Source: Suilimivivens sp963650485 (GTDB taxonomy: Bacteria; Bacillota; Clostridia; Lachnospirales; Lachnospiraceae). From it: DNA of 64,000 bases. Location: positions 1-64,000 of the forward strand of contig CAVJLN010000006.1 in assembly GCA_963650485.1 (NCBI GenBank). The letters are read 5' to 3'. The notes beneath the pieces are model-generated. The model was given only the letters and a program-made list of their open reading frames with translations, made no database searches and had not been told where the DNA came from. Position numbers and translations under genes: made by a program. Positions within the stretch are counted from its first letter, which is position 1, and each line of letters opens with the position of its first letter. Below are positions 8,406 through 16,472 of this stretch, piece after piece.

Positions 8406-9107
8406 TCAGCAGGTCCTGATATAAATTGCGGAAAGATTGTCCCTTTCACCCTGCTTCTTCACATAGACCGCATTTTCCTGAAGCCTTCTTTCGATCTGCT
8501 CCTCTTCCACAATCGAAGATGGCTCGAACATCTCTCCCCAGCACTGCTTATGATAGAATCCATCCGTGCAAAGCAAAAATCCCTGTTTTTTCTTCACCCG
8601 GCCGGTTTTAAAGTCCGGCTTCTGAAACGGAAAACTTCCCATACATTTCAACAGTCGGTGTCCTCCTCCACTATGATCACAGGTCAGAAGCTCCATCCCT
8701 TTCTTACGGCAAAGATAAATCCGGCTGTCTCCGATATGACAGATGAAATACCGGTGTCCCCAGATTAACAGCAGCGACATCGTCGTACCAAGCTGCTCTT
8801 CCTTCCCCTTCCGATACCGGCAAAATTCTTCATTGATACTGTATAGACATCTCATCAGACTCTTTTCCAGAAAAGAAGTTCTTCTCCCTTTTCCGATCAG
8901 ATCTACAATCTGCCGGTAAAAGCAGGTAACCATGCGTTCAATCATATAGCCGCTTGCCACCTCTCCTTTCCAAAGGCCGCCAATGCCGTCGCAGACAACC
9001 GCCATCAGCACCCTTCCTCTGCTTGTCATCACCTGTTGAATCGTAATCGAATCCTGATTACAAAGCTGCTGACCGCAGTCCCAATATGCACCTGTTAAAA
9101 AATTCAT
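8406..9107 (-). CDS. PP2C-family Ser/Thr protein phosphatase
   Basis: Metal-dependent phosphatase expected to reverse the adjacent kinase. Visible motifs are NQDSI near the N-terminus, VVCDGIGG (metal-binding Asp), GDSRIYL, and a C-terminal CTDGF followed by RDNLSAIYI. These cover the main PP2C motifs in about 233 residues, a normal size for a single-domain enzyme. An upstream in-frame ATG at 9140 would add 11 residues. I prefer 9107 because family members typically start just before the NQDS motif, although neither start has an ideal ribosome binding site. The region 9108-9274 upstream shows no further gene and no clear promoter. Confidence 0.85.
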   Translation of the reverse strand: MNFLTGAYWDCGQQLCNQDSITIQQVMTSRGRVLMAVVCDGIGGLWKGEVASGYMIERMVTCFYRQIVDLIGKGRRTSFLEKSLMRCLYSINEEFCRYRKGKEEQLGTTMSLLLIWGHRYFICHIGDSRIYLCRKKGMELLTCDHSGGGHRLLKCMGSFPFQKPDFKTGRVKKKQGFLLCTDGFYHKQCWGEMFEPSSIVEEEQIERRLQENAVYVKKQGERDNLSAIYIRTC

Positions 9108-9274
9108 AAATCTCTGTTCCTGCCTCCTGTATATCCTCATCTTCCTAATAATAGGAGCTCATTACCTGTATTCTTTTACGCATAAGCCAATAATTTCTTG
9201 GGAGATCATAGCGAACCGCTAAAATGAACCCATGATTTTCAGAATTGAAATGTAGTGCCATTATAATCGACAAA

Positions 9275-9339
9275 TAAAAAAGAATCCATTGTACAAAATT
9301 ACCAAAAGTGAATCTTTGGCAATTCTATACAATGAATTC
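9275..9339 (-). terminator. Terminator after rseP
   Basis: On the minus strand, a long imperfect stem pairs GAATTCATTGTA with TACAATGGATTC and AATTGCCAAA with TTTGGTAATT, and is followed by a run of six T. It lies about 60 bases past the rseP stop and separates the pyrH-to-rseP unit from the phosphatase/kinase genes. Confidence 0.75.
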
Positions 9340-9400
9340 CCTGTATATTTGTGGATGATTTTGTAACATGCAGTGCCACAGCTGCATTGCATCCCGGTAT

Positions 9401-10456
9401 TTATGCAAAAAACTTGGAAATATCGTTAAACATCACAACAACCGTCAGGATTACCAGTATTGCCATACCTGCCAGATGTACGATCCCTTCCTTCTCCGGT
9501 GGAATTGGTTTCCCACGAACCGCCTCAATCAGCAAAAAGACAAGACGGCCTCCATCCAGCGCCGGGATGGGAAGCAGATTCATTACGCCCAGATTTACGG
9601 CAAGAAGCAGTGCAAGCTCAACCATGGACAGAATCACGGTAGAAGCTCCATATACCTTTGCTTCTGTATACGTGTCATCTACCACCTTCACAATTCCCAC
9701 CGGACCCGACAGATCATTTATGGAGAGCTGTCCGGTAACCAGCATGCCAAGGCTCTTAAAGGTCATCTCAACTTCAAAATTCATCATGTAAAAGGCATAT
9801 TGGAAATTCTGCAGGGCATTGCACTTCAAATATTCTCCGGTGGAAATTCCCATCAGATAACGGTTCGCCTCTTCACTAAATGTCGGTGTAACTGTCACCG
9901 TATGCTGCTCACCGTTACGTTCATACACGATTTCGAAGGGTTCCCCCTTCACATTGAGCTGGGAATTCAAAAGCACCTGCTGATACAGGTGGATGCTTTT
10001 ACCATTCATCTTCACAATCCGATCCCCGACCTCAAGACCGGCTGCTTCGGCATTACTTCCTTCCTGAACGGTCGTGACGGTTGGAAGCAGAACCCCGGTA
10101 TTAGAAACCAGAATCAGTGCCAGAAGGTACGCTAACAGAAAATTAAACACAGGGCCTGCCAGAATGGTCGCAAACCGCGCCCATACAGGAGCCGACGGGA
10201 ATGCGCCCTCGGACACCCCGCCTTCCTTCGTATCCAGTCCATCATCGCCTTCGAAAACACATGCACCTCCAAGCGGCAATAATTTAATGGAATATTTCGT
10301 ATCCCCCTTCGTAAAGGACACTAGGCTCGGTCCCACTCCCACAAAGAATTCCACGACATGAATTCCATTGCTTTTGGCTACAATAAAATGGCCAAATTCA
10401 TGTGTGACAACGATCACACAAAAAATAATGATAAATAAAATAATTGAAACAATCAA
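9401..10456 (-). CDS. rseP: Site-2 protease, RIP metalloprotease RseP/RasP
   Basis: Intramembrane zinc protease that cleaves anti-sigma factors and leftover signal peptides within the membrane. The zinc motif HEFGH is in the first membrane helix (about 20-24). A PDZ domain occupies about 115-205. The second metal site, LPIPALDGGRLVF, is in a C-terminal membrane helix near 300. At 351 residues it matches single-PDZ Gram-positive RseP. It sits after dxr in the order known from Bacillus subtilis (uppS-cdsA-dxr-rasP) and is followed by a terminator, so it is the last gene of this unit. Confidence 0.95.
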   Translation of the reverse strand: MIVSIILFIIIFCVIVVTHEFGHFIVAKSNGIHVVEFFVGVGPSLVSFTKGDTKYSIKLLPLGGACVFEGDDGLDTKEGGVSEGAFPSAPVWARFATILAGPVFNFLLAYLLALILVSNTGVLLPTVTTVQEGSNAEAAGLEVGDRIVKMNGKSIHLYQQVLLNSQLNVKGEPFEIVYERNGEQHTVTVTPTFSEEANRYLMGISTGEYLKCNALQNFQYAFYMMNFEVEMTFKSLGMLVTGQLSINDLSGPVGIVKVVDDTYTEAKVYGASTVILSMVELALLLAVNLGVMNLLPIPALDGGRLVFLLIEAVRGKPIPPEKEGIVHLAGMAILVILTVVVMFNDISKFFA

Positions 10457-10489
10457 TGAAGTTCCTCCAAATACTGACCCTATCTTATT

Positions 10490-11635
10490 TTATGACAATT
10501 TCCCGGAAATATACGCATGTGCCTGTGCTTCGGCTTCCAGAATCTCATCCACTGTAGGATTGGCAATGACCTTATGCTGCTCCATCGCTCCCTGGATCAG
10601 ATCATAGATTGCTAGGAAACGGATCTTTTTATCAAGAAACAGCCCGACTGCCTTTTCGTTTGCCGCATTAAATACGGTCGGCATGCTGCCTCCTGCCGCA
10701 ATAGCATCATAGGCAAGCTGCAGTCCCCGGAACGTCTTAATATCTGGCTCTTCAAAGGAAATACTCTTTAAGGCAAAGAAATCTACCCGTTTTCCATCCA
10801 TCGGCCTGCGATCCGGATAAAAGAGCGCATACTGGATCGGAAGCTTCATATCCGGCATGCCAAGCTGTGCCATAATTCCGCCATCCACATATTCTACCAT
10901 GGAATGAATGATGCTCTGCGGATGAACCACAACCTGAATCTGCTCCGGTTCCACATTAAACAGCCATTTTGCCTCCATAACCTCCAGGCCTTTATTGACA
11001 AGAGTGGCAGAGTCCACGGTGATCTTCCGTCCCATCGACCAATTCGGATGCTTTAACGCATCCTCCACCGTAATATCCTGCAATTCCTCCGTTTTCTTTC
11101 CACGGAACGGTCCGCCGGATGCCGTAAGTAAAATCTTACTTACCCGCTCACGGTTCTCTCCATGCATCGACTGAAAAATTGCACTGTGCTCACTGTCTAC
11201 CGGGAGAATGGCTACTCCCTTTTCTTTGGCAAGCGGCATAATGATATGTCCTGCGGTTACCAGTGTCTCCTTATTTGCAAGTGCAATGGTCTTTCCGGCT
11301 TCGATTGCAGCAATCGTCGGACGGATTCCGATCATGCCGACAATCGCTGTAACTAAAACCTCCATCTGAGGAAGCACCGCCAGCTCTAACATTCCTTCCA
11401 TTCCGGCCAATACCTTCGTATCGGTATCTGCAATCCGGTTCTTTAAATCTGCAGAAGCTTTCTCAGAGCCCATCACAGCAAGCATCGGATGAAATTCACG
11501 TACCTGCTGCTCCATCAGGCTTACATTGCTTCCCGCTGCCAGTGCAACAACCTGCAGATCAGGATTACTGCGTACAATCTCAAGTGTCTGGGTTCCAATG
11601 GAACCGGTAGATCCCAGAATACCTATTTTCTTCAT
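10490..11635 (-). CDS. dxr: 1-deoxy-D-xylulose 5-phosphate reductoisomerase
   Basis: First committed step of the MEP pathway: rearranges and reduces DXP to MEP using NADPH and a divalent metal. The 381-residue product starts MKKIGILGSTGSIGTQTLEI, the dinucleotide-binding motif. It then shows LANKETLVTAG, the metal-binding DSEHSAIFQ (about 150) and ASGGPFRG in the flexible loop region. NAANEKAV is near the C-terminus. The ATG at 11635 begins the glycine-rich strand directly. It lies 16 bases downstream of cdsA and 33 bases upstream of rseP. Confidence 0.97.
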   Translation of the reverse strand: MKKIGILGSTGSIGTQTLEIVRSNPDLQVVALAAGSNVSLMEQQVREFHPMLAVMGSEKASADLKNRIADTDTKVLAGMEGMLELAVLPQMEVLVTAIVGMIGIRPTIAAIEAGKTIALANKETLVTAGHIIMPLAKEKGVAILPVDSEHSAIFQSMHGENRERVSKILLTASGGPFRGKKTEELQDITVEDALKHPNWSMGRKITVDSATLVNKGLEVMEAKWLFNVEPEQIQVVVHPQSIIHSMVEYVDGGIMAQLGMPDMKLPIQYALFYPDRRPMDGKRVDFFALKSISFEEPDIKTFRGLQLAYDAIAAGGSMPTVFNAANEKAVGLFLDKKIRFLAIYDLIQGAMEQHKVIANPTVDEILEAEAQAHAYISGKLS

Positions 11636-11651
11636 TACTATGCCTCCTATT

Positions 11652-12476
11652 CTATGCTCTGATTAAAAGCAGAGTAAGGAAATAAATCATCGGTGCGGTA
11701 AAGATCACACTGTCAAACCGATCCATGACACCGCCATGTCCGGGGATCAGCTTTCCGTAATCCTTGATCTCCTGATTCCGCTTAATAGCCGAAGCTGCCA
11801 GATCGCCCACCTGGGAGATCACTGCGCCAACCGCACTGATTACTACAAATACCCATGTAATATTCTGCTCTACAACCACGCTTTCCACAACGAAATACCC
11901 ATATAGTGCGCCAACAATGGCGGAACCGAGGATTCCTCCGATCGCTCCTTCAATGGATTTCTTCGGACTCAATACCGGTGCCAGCTTGTGCTTACCGATA
12001 CAGATTCCGGTAAGATATGCACAGGTATCACAGATCCAGGAGCTGATGAAAATCATCCACACCGTATAGACGCCATAGGGAAGCGCTCTCACAAGATAAA
12101 TAAAGGACAACATCACCGGCGCATATGCCACGCAGAAAAAAGCGCTCATAATCTGATCGGAATGGTATTTCGGAAAAGAAAATACATAAATAAACATAAA
12201 TCCGATGAGGATTAATACCACGGTCAAAAACAGGTAAATCCGGTCCGGGACAAATACCATCACAAGATAATAAGCCAGGATTCCTATGTAACCGGTGATT
12301 TCGAGTGCCGAAAACTTCTTTCCTTCCCCGCTTAACTTACAGGCCTTCATCAATTCCCGGTAAGCCACAAGGGCTAAAAGCAATAACGTTGCCGCAAGAA
12401 GATATCCTCCGCCCAGTATGGTTACCAGTGCAAGAATTACCAATACAACGGAACTGATCACTCTGGTTCGAAACAT
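11652..12476 (-). CDS. cdsA: Phosphatidate cytidylyltransferase (CDP-diglyceride synthase)
   Basis: Integral membrane enzyme making CDP-diacylglycerol from phosphatidate and CTP, the branch point for anionic phospholipids. The 274-residue protein is almost entirely hydrophobic helices. The family signature is at the C-terminal third: SQVGDLAASAIKR, then KDYGKLIPGHGGVMDRFDS. Earlier is DTCAYLTGICIGKHKL, followed by SPKKSIEGAIGG. The start is two bases after the uppS stop, so the two are translationally coupled. Confidence 0.96.
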   Translation of the reverse strand: MFRTRVISSVVLVILALVTILGGGYLLAATLLLLALVAYRELMKACKLSGEGKKFSALEITGYIGILAYYLVMVFVPDRIYLFLTVVLILIGFMFIYVFSFPKYHSDQIMSAFFCVAYAPVMLSFIYLVRALPYGVYTVWMIFISSWICDTCAYLTGICIGKHKLAPVLSPKKSIEGAIGGILGSAIVGALYGYFVVESVVVEQNITWVFVVISAVGAVISQVGDLAASAIKRNQEIKDYGKLIPGHGGVMDRFDSVIFTAPMIYFLTLLLIRA

Positions 12477-12478
12477 CC

Positions 12479-13204
12479 CTACTCCTCCTTTACGAGTCCG
12501 AATCTGCGGTCTCTGTGATTGTATGCCTCCACTGCCTTAATAAGCTCTTCCTTTGAAAAATCGGGCCATGGTACTTCGGTAAAATAAAATTCCGTATAGG
12601 CAAGCTGCCACAGCAGGAAATTGGAAATCCGCTGCTCATTGCAGGTACGGATCAGCAGATCCGGCTCCGGCAGTCCATGCGTATCCAGCATTTCTCCAAA
12701 GACCTCCTGGGTAATGTCCTCCATTTTAAGTTCCCCTGTCTGCACCTTCTCACAGGTCTTCTTTACCGCACGCACAATTTCATCCCTGCCGCCATAGTTG
12801 AGTGCGATCTGGAAATGAAGCCCGTCATTGTCCTTCGTTGCCTCTTCCAGCTCTGCAATCCGGTTACGGATATCATCATCGAGTCCGGTTTTATCTCCGA
12901 TTACACGGACACACATCCGGTTCTTTTTCGCGGTTGTCAGGCAGGTCTTCATATAATTACGCAGAAGCTTCATCAGCGCCTCCACCTCATCCTTCGGTCG
13001 GTTCCAGTTTTCGGTGCTGAATGCATACACAGTCAGATACTGAATTCCCATTTTGTAAGCTGCCTCACAGATTGTCTCGACATTCTTGGCTCCCTGCACA
13101 TGGCCGTAATTACGAGGCATTCCCTTTTTTTTCGCCCAGCGTCCGTTTCCGTCCAGTATAATCGCAACATGCTGCGGCATCTTCAAATCCTGTAAATCTG
13201 ACAT
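12479..13204 (-). CDS. uppS: Undecaprenyl diphosphate synthase (cis-prenyltransferase)
   Basis: Builds the C55 undecaprenyl carrier needed for peptidoglycan and wall polymers. Motifs are HVAIILDGNGRWAKKKG with the catalytic Asp, GHVQGA, TVYAFSTENWNRP and, near the C-terminus, DLLIRTCNEQRISNFLLWQ. In that last motif many enzymes have RTSGEQRxSNF; here it reads RTCNEQRISNF. The open frame extends 13 codons further up, but the ATG at 13204 has AAGGAGTGAGGAT in front and gives the usual family length (241 residues). It overlaps no neighbour and is followed closely by cdsA. Confidence 0.96.
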   Translation of the reverse strand: MSDLQDLKMPQHVAIILDGNGRWAKKKGMPRNYGHVQGAKNVETICEAAYKMGIQYLTVYAFSTENWNRPKDEVEALMKLLRNYMKTCLTTAKKNRMCVRVIGDKTGLDDDIRNRIAELEEATKDNDGLHFQIALNYGGRDEIVRAVKKTCEKVQTGELKMEDITQEVFGEMLDTHGLPEPDLLIRTCNEQRISNFLLWQLAYTEFYFTEVPWPDFSKEELIKAVEAYNHRDRRFGLVKEE

Positions 13205-13251
13205 ATCCTCACTCCTTGTAAAATAAGCTGTGTCCTGTATCATATAACTGT

Positions 13252-13264
13252 CTATTCAGAATAG
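13252..13264. repeat. Small palindrome of the CTATTCAGAATAG family
   Basis: CTATTCAGAATAG between the frr terminator and uppS. It is the core of the 19-bp palindrome at 14623-14641 and of the terminal repeats of the element at 43307-43460. Confidence 0.45.
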
Positions 13265-13277
13265 TTGCATCATATTC

Positions 13278-13315
13278 AAAAAGGGAGCGACACGATGAAT
13301 CGCCTGCCCCCTTTA
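13278..13315 (-). terminator. Terminator between frr and uppS
   Basis: On the minus strand, AAAGGG and GGCGA pair with TCGC and CCCTTT, enclosing a loop of about 10 bases, and a T run follows. It lies just past the frr stop. Because uppS follows without an obvious sigma-A promoter, it may be partly read through. Confidence 0.6.
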
Positions 13316-13330
13316 TTTTGAACGGTTGTA

Positions 13331-13882
13331 CTAAACGGTTAAAATTTCCTTTGACTTCTCTTCCGTCATTGCATCTACTTCCTTAATGTACTTGTCGGTA
13401 ATTTTCTGGAGATTCTCTTCGAGTTCCTTGATCTCGTCCTCGGAAATTTCTGCTTTTGCAAGCTTCTTGAATGCATCGTTGCCATCGCGGCGGATGTTAC
13501 GGACTGCAACCTTACATTCTTCGGCTTTCTTCTTTACTTCCTTAACCAGATCCTTACGACGTTCTTCGGTAAGCTCCGGGAATACCAGACGAATTACCAC
13601 GCCATCGTTAGAAGGTGTAATTCCGATATCGGAAGAAAGAATTGCTTTCTCGATATCCTTAATTAATGACTTCTCCCACGGTGCAATCTGAATCATTCTT
13701 GCCTCCGGAACCGTAATATTACCAACCTGCTGGATCGGGGTCGGCGTTCCGTAATAATTCACGCGAAGCTTATCTAATACATGGGGATTGGCACGTCCTG
13801 CACGGATTCCCTGATAGTCTGCTGCCAAATGCTCCAGTGTCTTCTTCATCTTATCATCATATACCTGAATTCTCTCGTCCAT
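13331..13882 (-). CDS. frr: Ribosome recycling factor
   Basis: Splits post-termination ribosomes together with EF-G. The 183-residue protein is the standard length. It contains the conserved GIRAGRANPHVLDKL, YYGTPTPIQQVGNI and APWEKSLIKDIEKAI, and ends in the long three-helix bundle DEIKELEENLQKITDKYI. It lies 11 bases after pyrH, as in most bacteria (tsf-pyrH-frr order). Confidence 0.97.
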   Translation of the reverse strand: MDERIQVYDDKMKKTLEHLAADYQGIRAGRANPHVLDKLRVNYYGTPTPIQQVGNITVPEARMIQIAPWEKSLIKDIEKAILSSDIGITPSNDGVVIRLVFPELTEERRKDLVKEVKKKAEECKVAVRNIRRDGNDAFKKLAKAEISEDEIKELEENLQKITDKYIKEVDAMTEEKSKEILTV

Positions 13883-13893
13883 AATAGCCTCCT

Positions 13894-14589
13894 TTATACC
13901 AGAACCTTCGTTCCATTAAATTTACCACTCATGGTATTTACAATGCTGTTTTCTTCATTTAAGCCGAATACCCACATCGGCATCTTATTGTCTCTTGCCA
14001 GGATGGATGCGGTCATATCCACAACCTGCAGATTCTTCTCGATCACTTCATCGATTGTGACTTCGTCATACTTCTTCGCATCCGGATTCTGCTTCGGATC
14101 GCTGTCATAAACACCGTCAATGGATTTTGCAAGCAGGATCACTTCCGCATCCACTTCGATGGCACGAAGAACGACTCCGGTATCGGTGGAGAAGTACGGA
14201 TGTCCGGTTCCACCTGCAAAGAATACAACCATGCCATGCTCAAAATACTTGTTGGCTCTGTCCTTGGAGAACAGCTTCGTGAAAGAGCCGCACTCAAACG
14301 GTGTTAAAATGGCGGTCTTCATACCAACGCTGCGGAAAATTTCCGATACATAAATACAGTTCATAACCGTTGCCAGCATCCCAATCTGATCAGCCTTGGT
14401 ACGGTCAATGTTCTCGCTGGTTCTTCCTCGCCAGAAGTTACCGCCTCCTGTAACGATTCCAACCTGGATTCCCTGATCTACCAACTGCTTTACCTGTAAA
14501 GCAACTTCTCTTACGGTAGCCTCGTCAAAACCGGTCTTCTTGTCTCCGGCAAGCGCTTCTCCACTTAGTTTCAATAAAATACGTTGCAT
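13894..14589 (-). CDS. pyrH: UMP kinase
   Basis: Phosphorylates UMP to UDP in pyrimidine nucleotide synthesis; hexameric and usually regulated by GTP and UTP. Visible features are RILLKLSGEAL at the start, VTGGGNFWRGR, ADQIGMLATVMN, GTGHPYFSTDTGVVLRAIE (nucleotide site) and VDMTASILARDNKMPMWVF near the end. The 231 residues are slightly short but complete. The gene is upstream of frr. In Bacillus it directly follows tsf; here four extra genes intervene. Confidence 0.97.
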   Translation of the reverse strand: MQRILLKLSGEALAGDKKTGFDEATVREVALQVKQLVDQGIQVGIVTGGGNFWRGRTSENIDRTKADQIGMLATVMNCIYVSEIFRSVGMKTAILTPFECGSFTKLFSKDRANKYFEHGMVVFFAGGTGHPYFSTDTGVVLRAIEVDAEVILLAKSIDGVYDSDPKQNPDAKKYDEVTIDEVIEKNLQVVDMTASILARDNKMPMWVFGLNEENSIVNTMSGKFNGTKVLV

Positions 14590-14622
14590 ACCATGTCCTC
14601 GTTTTCTATTTTTGTATTTTGA

Positions 14623-14641
14623 TAACTATTCAGAATAGTTA
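14623..14641. repeat. 19-bp palindrome TAACTATTCAGAATAGTTA
   Basis: The two half-sites that flank the 154-bp element at 43307-43460 are here joined head to head as a 19-bp near-perfect palindrome with no interior. It overlaps the bactofilin stop codon (14639-14641). It may be a solo or minimal form of the same repeat. Confidence 0.55.
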
Positions 14642-15376
14642 CATCTTTTTAAGCTCTTCAAAGAAAGAGGTAGGATTAACCTCTGCATAGCACTGGGAAC
14701 ACATACCTTCAATGACCGCACCGTTGTTGATCTGTACGGATTTGGATTTGATGTTGCCCATAACGATTGCGGATGCATCCAGAATAACCGGTCCCTTGAC
14801 ATCGATGTCACCCTTGATGGCTCCGGCGATTACGGCACTTGTTGCATAAATATCACCAATGATGACGGAACTCTGTCCCACCTTAATCGCTCCGTTGGTG
14901 TGGATCTCGCCGGTTATTTTCGCTCCCTCCGCAAATACTTCGGCCGCACGGGAAATACCCTGGATCGTTCCTGTGATATTGAGCTTTCCTAACGCTTCCA
15001 CATCTCCCACGATGCTTCCGCGGATATCAAGGGCTCCTTCGGTTGCGATATTACCATTGATAATCATGCTCTCCATAATCACAGAGACTTCATCGGCGGC
15101 AACCCGATTGGTGGTGCGCTGTTCAAAAACAGGTTTCTCCGGAACAACAGGCACTGCATAAATCTCTTCTGCTTCCGGCTCTGCATCATCTACATGATCC
15201 AGCATCGCACTTAAATCTGCATGGAAGTTATTGACGGTCTGAGATTCCCTTACCTCTTCCTTCTGCGCTTCCACACCGGACTCTGTTTCTGCCTCTTTGG
15301 CATCCTCGCCGTCCTCCGGAATCAGTTCGTTTACTGCCTGTGATAAGTCTTCCTTTAAATCTGAGAAAAATCCCAT
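14639..15376 (-). CDS. Bactofilin (polymer-forming cytoskeletal protein)
   Basis: Bactofilins polymerise without nucleotide through a right-handed beta-helix and help localise envelope enzymes, flagella or appendages. After an acidic N-terminal region of about 95 residues, a run of short beta-helix rungs appears (NGNIATEGALDIRGSIVGDV, GKLNITGTIQG, GAKITGEIHTNGAIKVG, and so on to about residue 215). The C-terminal tail contains MCSQCYAEVNP, with two cysteines that look like half a metal site. The start is ATG at 15376 with GGAGG eight bases upstream; the longer frame starts within that ribosome binding site. It lies between a peptidoglycan or polysaccharide deacetylase and pyrH, so a role in positioning wall-modifying enzymes is plausible but inferred. 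Confidence 0.85.
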   Translation of the reverse strand: MGFFSDLKEDLSQAVNELIPEDGEDAKEAETESGVEAQKEEVRESQTVNNFHADLSAMLDHVDDAEPEAEEIYAVPVVPEKPVFEQRTTNRVAADEVSVIMESMIINGNIATEGALDIRGSIVGDVEALGKLNITGTIQGISRAAEVFAEGAKITGEIHTNGAIKVGQSSVIIGDIYATSAVIAGAIKGDIDVKGPVILDASAIVMGNIKSKSVQINNGAVIEGMCSQCYAEVNPTSFFEELKKM

Positions 15377-15403
15377 TTTTAAATCCTCCATTCGTTTTCG
15401 TAA

Positions 15404-16375
15404 TTATTTTTCAGACGCCGCAATATGCTGTACGGGCACTGTTTCATCCGTAATTGGTAATATCTCGGTATCTCCCTGTTCCCTGATTGCTTCAATAATC
15501 CGGGGAAGTGCTTCTACGGTCGTTCCCTTATTGGAAGCATCGTGCATCAGGATCACACTCTCCTTCTGCTTCTCAATTCCGGAAAGACAGTTATCCACAA
15601 TCGTATCTGCCGGAAGTGTCCTTGACACGGCGTCCCCCGATGCCACATTCCAGTCAAAATAAGTAATTCCAATATCGGTCAGATATTCGATCAGCTCCTG
15701 CATATCCACCCTGCTCACCGTGTTCGAGCTTCCCCCCGGGAACCTGTAAATCCGCGGCCATACTCCCGTTGTTTCGTACAGGTATTCCTGCAGGGAATTC
15801 AGATCCTTTGCAAAAGCTGCCTTTGATTCATAAATTTCATCGTATTTATGACTATAGGAATGCATGGCCAGAGTATGCCCTTCCTCTACGATCCGCTGAT
15901 AAGCTTTCACCGACCGCTCATCCGTCTTTCCTACAACAAAAAACGTGGCTTTCACGTCATATTCTTTTAAAATATCCAGAATCTGATCCGTATTACTGCT
16001 CGGACCATCATCAAAGGTAAGATATACCTTCTTCTCACTGCCTTTTTCCGGATTCGTCTTTGCAGGCTCCGCTTTCTCGGTTTCCGACTCCGTATCCTTT
16101 GCAGGCTCTGCTTCCACGGTCTCTGGCTCCGTATCCTTTACAGACGCTTCGACCTTCGTGGTCTCATAGACACCGGAACTCTCTTCCTCCCGGATCTGTG
16201 CATTTTCCACAGGAATCTGCTCCTTCAAAGCTGCAACCTGTTTTTTCAGCTGAAATACCCGCACGGAAAGTACGATGCAGGCAAGAAGTGGTATCAGAAT
16301 CGCTAGAGCAATTGTGCCTAAAATCATTATTTTCAACCGTTTCACACGCTGTGAACGATTGATTTCCTTCTTCAT
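15404..16375 (-). CDS. Membrane-anchored polysaccharide (peptidoglycan) deacetylase
   Basis: NodB-homology carbohydrate esterase (CE4), probably removing acetyl groups from peptidoglycan or another wall glycan outside the membrane. One membrane helix lies near residues 17-37, then a charged spacer with repeated AEPAKDTESET-like units (about 75-110), then the catalytic domain. CE4 motifs are all present: LTFDDGPSS, HSYSHKYD, RFPGGSSN, DWNVASGDA and VILMHDA. Start chosen: ATG at 16375. A GTG at 16441 would add 22 residues but has a poor ribosome site and would separate the basic cytoplasmic tail from the helix. A tiny ORF overlaps this start (see 16372-16401). Confidence 0.88.
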   Translation of the reverse strand: MKKEINRSQRVKRLKIMILGTIALAILIPLLACIVLSVRVFQLKKQVAALKEQIPVENAQIREEESSGVYETTKVEASVKDTEPETVEAEPAKDTESETEKAEPAKTNPEKGSEKKVYLTFDDGPSSNTDQILDILKEYDVKATFFVVGKTDERSVKAYQRIVEEGHTLAMHSYSHKYDEIYESKAAFAKDLNSLQEYLYETTGVWPRIYRFPGGSSNTVSRVDMQELIEYLTDIGITYFDWNVASGDAVSRTLPADTIVDNCLSGIEKQKESVILMHDASNKGTTVEALPRIIEAIREQGDTEILPITDETVPVQHIAASEK

Positions 16376-16401
16376 ATTGTCATGACCTTTCCATCTGACA
16401 T
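16372..16401 (-). CDS. Possible 9-residue leader ORF coupled to the deacetylase
   Basis: CAGGAG stands four bases before an ATG at 16401 that encodes MSDGKVMTI and a TGA. That TGA overlaps the deacetylase ATG in the ATGA arrangement. The deacetylase ATG itself has only a weak upstream AAAGG, so translation might depend on ribosomes terminating here. It could equally be chance; no comparison was possible. Confidence 0.3.
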   Translation of the reverse strand: MSDGKVMTI

Positions 16402-16472
16402 TATCTCCTGATAACTGTTTAATTGTATCACATGTCCTCACTCTTTGGCAACATCTTTACCGCAGCATGACG

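Noticed and set aside
9108..9280. Promoter for the PP2C gene
   Set aside because: TATGAT and TAATGA candidates lack matching -35 elements at acceptable spacing, so none is listed.
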